A DNA stretch of 64,000 nucleotides from Lathyrus oleraceus (taxonomy: Eukaryota; Streptophyta; Magnoliopsida; Fabales; Fabaceae), in assembly GCF_024323335.1 (NCBI RefSeq), contig NC_066583.1, positions 363,299,877 through 363,363,876 of the forward strand, read 5' to 3'. The notes beneath the pieces were generated by a model. That model saw only the letters and a list, made by a program, of their open reading frames with translations. It was not told where the DNA came from and searched no databases. The translations under genes were made by a program, and so were the position numbers. Shown here piece by piece: positions 60,398 to 64,000 of this stretch (its first letter is position 1; each line of letters opens with the position of its first letter).

Positions 60398-63300
60398 ACT
60401 ACTTTTCTGCATTTCTAAACCTAGAGAGCAGCCTCCAAGCGACAGAACCTTCACTACTCTCAAATCACCATCTTCACAAAATTGGATTTCTGGCCAAAAA
60501 TTCCCAAAGAGCTTCGAGCAAACTTTGTATTCTCATCATCTACCAACAATCTTGAGTGAGTTTGAAGCCCTGTTTCCTTGCTGTAACCTTGTTTCTTGTG
60601 GCTGCTACGTGAAGCCATATTCATGGTGAATTTCGATCTGAGCTGGATTTGATGTTTTTGAGCTGAGCTTCTCCAACTATCCATCATTATCAAGCATTGT
60701 GGGTTTCTGCATCGAGCTACATCATCAAAACAATAGCTGTTTCTTCCATTGCTTCAAAACCAAGTAAATTCTTGAATCTCTTTTTTCACCAAATCATGAT
60801 ATGTTTCTGATATTTCTTTGTATCCTCATGTCAATGCAACTTGAACCATGTTAAATGATCTATTATATTGAGAGAAATCTGAATTTCCTTTTTTGTGTAC
60901 AAATGAACTTTTGCTCGATTTGCATTGCTGGAGTTGTTTTGATGGAATGTGATGATATATTTGTGATATTGGATGAATGATGATGAGATTGCAATGATTA
61001 ATTTTGATTTCTGGGTATTTTGGATTTTTTCGAATTCATGATGATGGATGTATGCTGCTGTTGTTTGGAACCCTACCCTGTCCAGAATTTCCTATGATAT
61101 GCTTGTGTTGTTGTTGGTTGAGGTTGTTTAATGATGATGATGTATTGCTTGTTTGGATTGTTGATGCTGGAATGATGAACAATTGATGTTGAAATTGTTT
61201 ACTGTAATAAGCATTAGAAACCCAGTTTTTTCGTCTACTGTATGCGTCCCTGTTTTCTTTTTGCCATGCTGATTTAGTTTTAAAAGGTTTATTTTATTGG
61301 CTGTGCATGTGTTTTTCTTTTTCTAAAAGGGAATTGTTGTTTGGCCGTGGGCCCACCGGTTTAGGGATCCCAAATCCCAGCTTTTGAATAGCGTCCCATC
61401 ACTCCGACAGGCTCAGAATGTTGCCTGCTTTTAACTTTAATTTACTGCAGTACATTTATTACCTGCTTTCCATTTATTGCTCCTGCGTTTTTGTCTGAAG
61501 GAAATGGTATGGCAGACGTGACAAGTGGGCTAGTGTCATTTCATTCTGTAGCCAAGCCATTAATGTTTGTTGGTTAGCATCTTTCCTGCGCATGCTGGCC
61601 GTTAGAGGAACATACTAATTGTTCCAATGATTAGCCGTGCCAGTCTGCCACTTGTCCTAACGTTTTGGTCCATTGAAAGAGGCGCTGGACTCTGTGCTTG
61701 GCGGCATTTTATTGGTTGTTTGGGCCCCCACTTCGAATCCGGCTGAGGACTTTCCCAGCCTTGTTTTTTCTCTTCACTAATTCAACTCTTATTTTTATTT
61801 GATCATCCATTTTGTAAAATCCATTTTTAATTCATTTTAAATCCAAAAATCATGAGAATTTTTCCATAATGTTCATGATTGAGTCTAGTTTTTAATTGTG
61901 ATTTTTAATGAATTTTCCATTGGCTGGATTTTTAATGGTAATTGTTTTCCCAACGTGTATGCATAAATGATACCCTTGGCCATTTCAATTGTGAAATAAT
62001 GATGTTGCATCCAATGAGCTTGAAATTGTTTGTGGTAAAACTAGACATGCTCACCTTCATTTCCATATAAAGTTTGTGCATTTATCATGTGTGGATTGAG
62101 AGTTATGATTTTCTGAAGTTATGTGTTGCATTTGGTGCTACATGAATGATATGCATTTTCCCAACTTTTGTTCACACACTTCCTGGCCTCCAAATGACCC
62201 CAAATTTTGCAAGAATGATCTTTTATGTGTCTATTTGATGTATGAATTTTCTTGGAATTGATTGTGAGGTTTTCTATTTTATTGTGAATTTTCTTCCCTG
62301 CCTAGTCCATGGTTGACTTTTTGTGCAATGCATTGCCATATCATTTGGGAAATCCTCATACTTTATCACATGATCATGAAATTTCATATGTGATAACTAG
62401 ACATCTTAAGCTTTGCATTGGTGTTAACCTCATTCATTTCTCTTCTGTTTTCAAATTGATATGATTTTTTGAAGTTGACCCATGCTTGTTGACCTCCATT
62501 GTGCATGTTTGAAATTGTGTTGACTTCATGATTTTAATTGACTGCCTTCCTCTCATCCAAATTCCATGAAATTTGACATGCTTGCCATGATAGATGTTAG
62601 GATTGAGTGTGATTTATTTGATGATTTTTGAAATTGTTTGAGTTGACTTTTGATGCAAGTCATTCTGTTGACTTTTGTATGCTCCCTTTCGCCTTACTTT
62701 GACTTCAAATGTTCATGAATTGATCATAATGCATGATTTGAGTTTGAAACCAATTGTGATAGCTTCTCAAATGTTTGACTTTGGTTTTGGTTGACTTTTC
62801 CTTGCTGCTTTGACTTTTTCTTCCATCCTTGACCCTAGGCTAGTCCTAGTGGTCTTCTGTGCTTACTATTGAGTTCCTGTTTCAGGTTGAGCACCATTGC
62901 CATTGAGATCATACAAATGTGATTGGTTTTGATTACATATCATGTACTAACTTTTGTTTTGTAGGTTTGACTCATGTGTTTGAGTCTTGCTTTGCACAGT
63001 TGGCCTTCTGTGGTTGACTGTTTATCCATTCCTTTTGGTTTTAACTTTGAAACTGTTTACTGATTGTTTTGACTTTTTCAGGTACCTTAGTTGCTTAAGT
63101 TCTCTGAACTTGCTTTGCTTTGCTTTTTAGCAACTTGCTTGAGGTATAATCTCTTTTACTTCATGTAGTCTGGAGACCCGGTCTGTTATGTGACCGGGCA
63201 AACTGTCTGAAGTCCTCCTTAAGAGGCAATGCCTGTGTTTGTTTAAAATTGTCCCAAGCAGGAAAAGTCCTCATTTGAGGCAATTGGTGGAAGGTAGGGA

Positions 63301-63769
63301 TAAGTAGCCTATCCCCCACTATTCAGTGTGTCCTCTCTTTGCTCCCATTACATGGTTGAAGCATCGAGATAAAAACCCAAGATCTAATCGAGTCAATAAT
63401 GGGGAAAGAGTTCCATCTTTCTGAACTCCCCCACTTTCTATTATTTGATGCTCTCCCTGATTAGGGATAGAAGCAATGAGGCACACCCCTCATCTCCTAT
63501 TCATCTGCTTCACCTTAGCCTCTCAATGGCAAGGTTAAGAGCAACACTTACCCTATTACAGTTGGCCCTAGTGCCTAACCTTTTGCTTGAGCCTCTTGTA
63601 TGCATATAGAGTGTGCTTCTTGTGATTGTGATTGCCTGTTTGCTTTGCCTCTTTAGGTATAGCTTGGACTTGCCCTTGTGCAAGGTAGGTTGTGCTTGAC
63701 TTGCTTCCTGTGCAAGTCAAGTCTGTGTGGCTTGCTTCCTGTGTGAGCCATACTTAGAGTTGTTTAGCC

Positions 63770-63836
63770 GAACTACGGCAACTCTGATTCTCATGTTCAG
63801 ATGAGATACGTAGGCACGAGACGCGATGTCTTGCCG
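63770..63836 (+). other. Two-hairpin module, copy in D
   Basis: Outer stem CTACG (63773-63777) with CGTAG (63809-63813). Inner stem TCTCAT/ATGAGA (63789-63794 with 63801-63806), loop GTTCAG. Second hairpin GAGAC/GTCTT (63818-63832), last pair a wobble. Confidence 0.75.
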
Positions 63837-64000
63837 AGTTTGACTAACCACTAACACTAACTCTTTTCTCTCACCCCTATGTGATTGAGATCTCTTCTTT
63901 TCTCTCGCCCTCGTTGCGATTGAGACCTCCCATTTCTCTTGCCCTAGTTGCAATCGAGACCCTTGCTTCCTGTGCAAGCCGTGTCTAGGATAGGTTGGCC

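Larger units (their letters stand above)
59041..64000 (+). mobile_element. Element D: Ogre-type LTR inserted in C, incomplete
   Basis: Starts TGTAGCACCTCAAATTTGCA at 59041, close to the LTR start of B and C. It shares later blocks with them: the GGTACCTTAGTTGCTTAAGT region near 63080, CTCCTTAAGAGGCAATGCC near 63217, the GCTCTCCCTGATTAGGGATA region near 63450, and the two-hairpin module (63770-63836). At least 4960 bases are LTR; no PBS or coding part is reached. Candidate target site at the left flank: ATTGG (59036-59040). It is a separate family from B and C, since the middle of the LTR is hardly alignable. Confidence 0.8.

Overview
This window is wholly repetitive plant DNA. It is a stack of nested LTR retrotransposons with no host gene, rRNA or tRNA gene that I can support. 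Very long Ogre-type Ty3/gypsy elements (about 23 kb, with 5 kb LTRs), Athila-type and SIRE/Maximus-type elements and AT-rich LTRs point to a large-genome legume, most likely of tribe Fabeae (pea, vetch, faba bean, lentil group). The species is inferred from element types only.

Layout. (1) 1-7180: the 3' part of an old Athila-type element on the + strand. It holds a gag fragment in inverted orientation, an integrase tail, an env-position ORF with one stop, a polypurine tract and a 1.45 kb LTR. A SIRE/Maximus-type solo LTR (about 4411-5393) sits in its 3' untranslated region. (2) 7188-42196: element A, an old and mutated Tat/Ogre-lineage element on the + strand with LTR, PBS, ORF1, gag, protease, intron and pol. 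It is split by element B. (3) 12501-35668: element B, a complete 23,168 bp Ogre-type element on the - strand. Its two LTRs are about 4.95 kb, and it has a perfect 5-bp target duplication (CCTGC) inside the gag of A. Removing B plus one TSD copy restores the gag frame of A. (4) 42197-59040: element C, same family as B but on the + strand, inserted in the integrase of A. It has lost ORF1, gag and the protease active site through an internal deletion, but keeps an uninterrupted RT-RNaseH-integrase ORF of 1183 codons. (5) 59041-64000: element D, a related Ogre-type LTR inserted in the 3' LTR of C and running off the window.

How the parts work together. In these elements ORF1, gag, protease and pol lie in that order behind a PBS beginning TGGCGACTCT. 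A 251-277 bp intron with GT..AG ends separates protease from RT in A, B and C, and removing it joins the frames in all three. Relative order of events from nesting: Athila, then A, then B and C, then D.

The most interesting unexplained signal is a two-hairpin module in the downstream part of every Ogre-type LTR here (A, B, C and D; ten visible copies, three of them in one C LTR). Its stem sequences differ between copies while pairing is largely kept, which suggests a conserved RNA (or DNA) structure.
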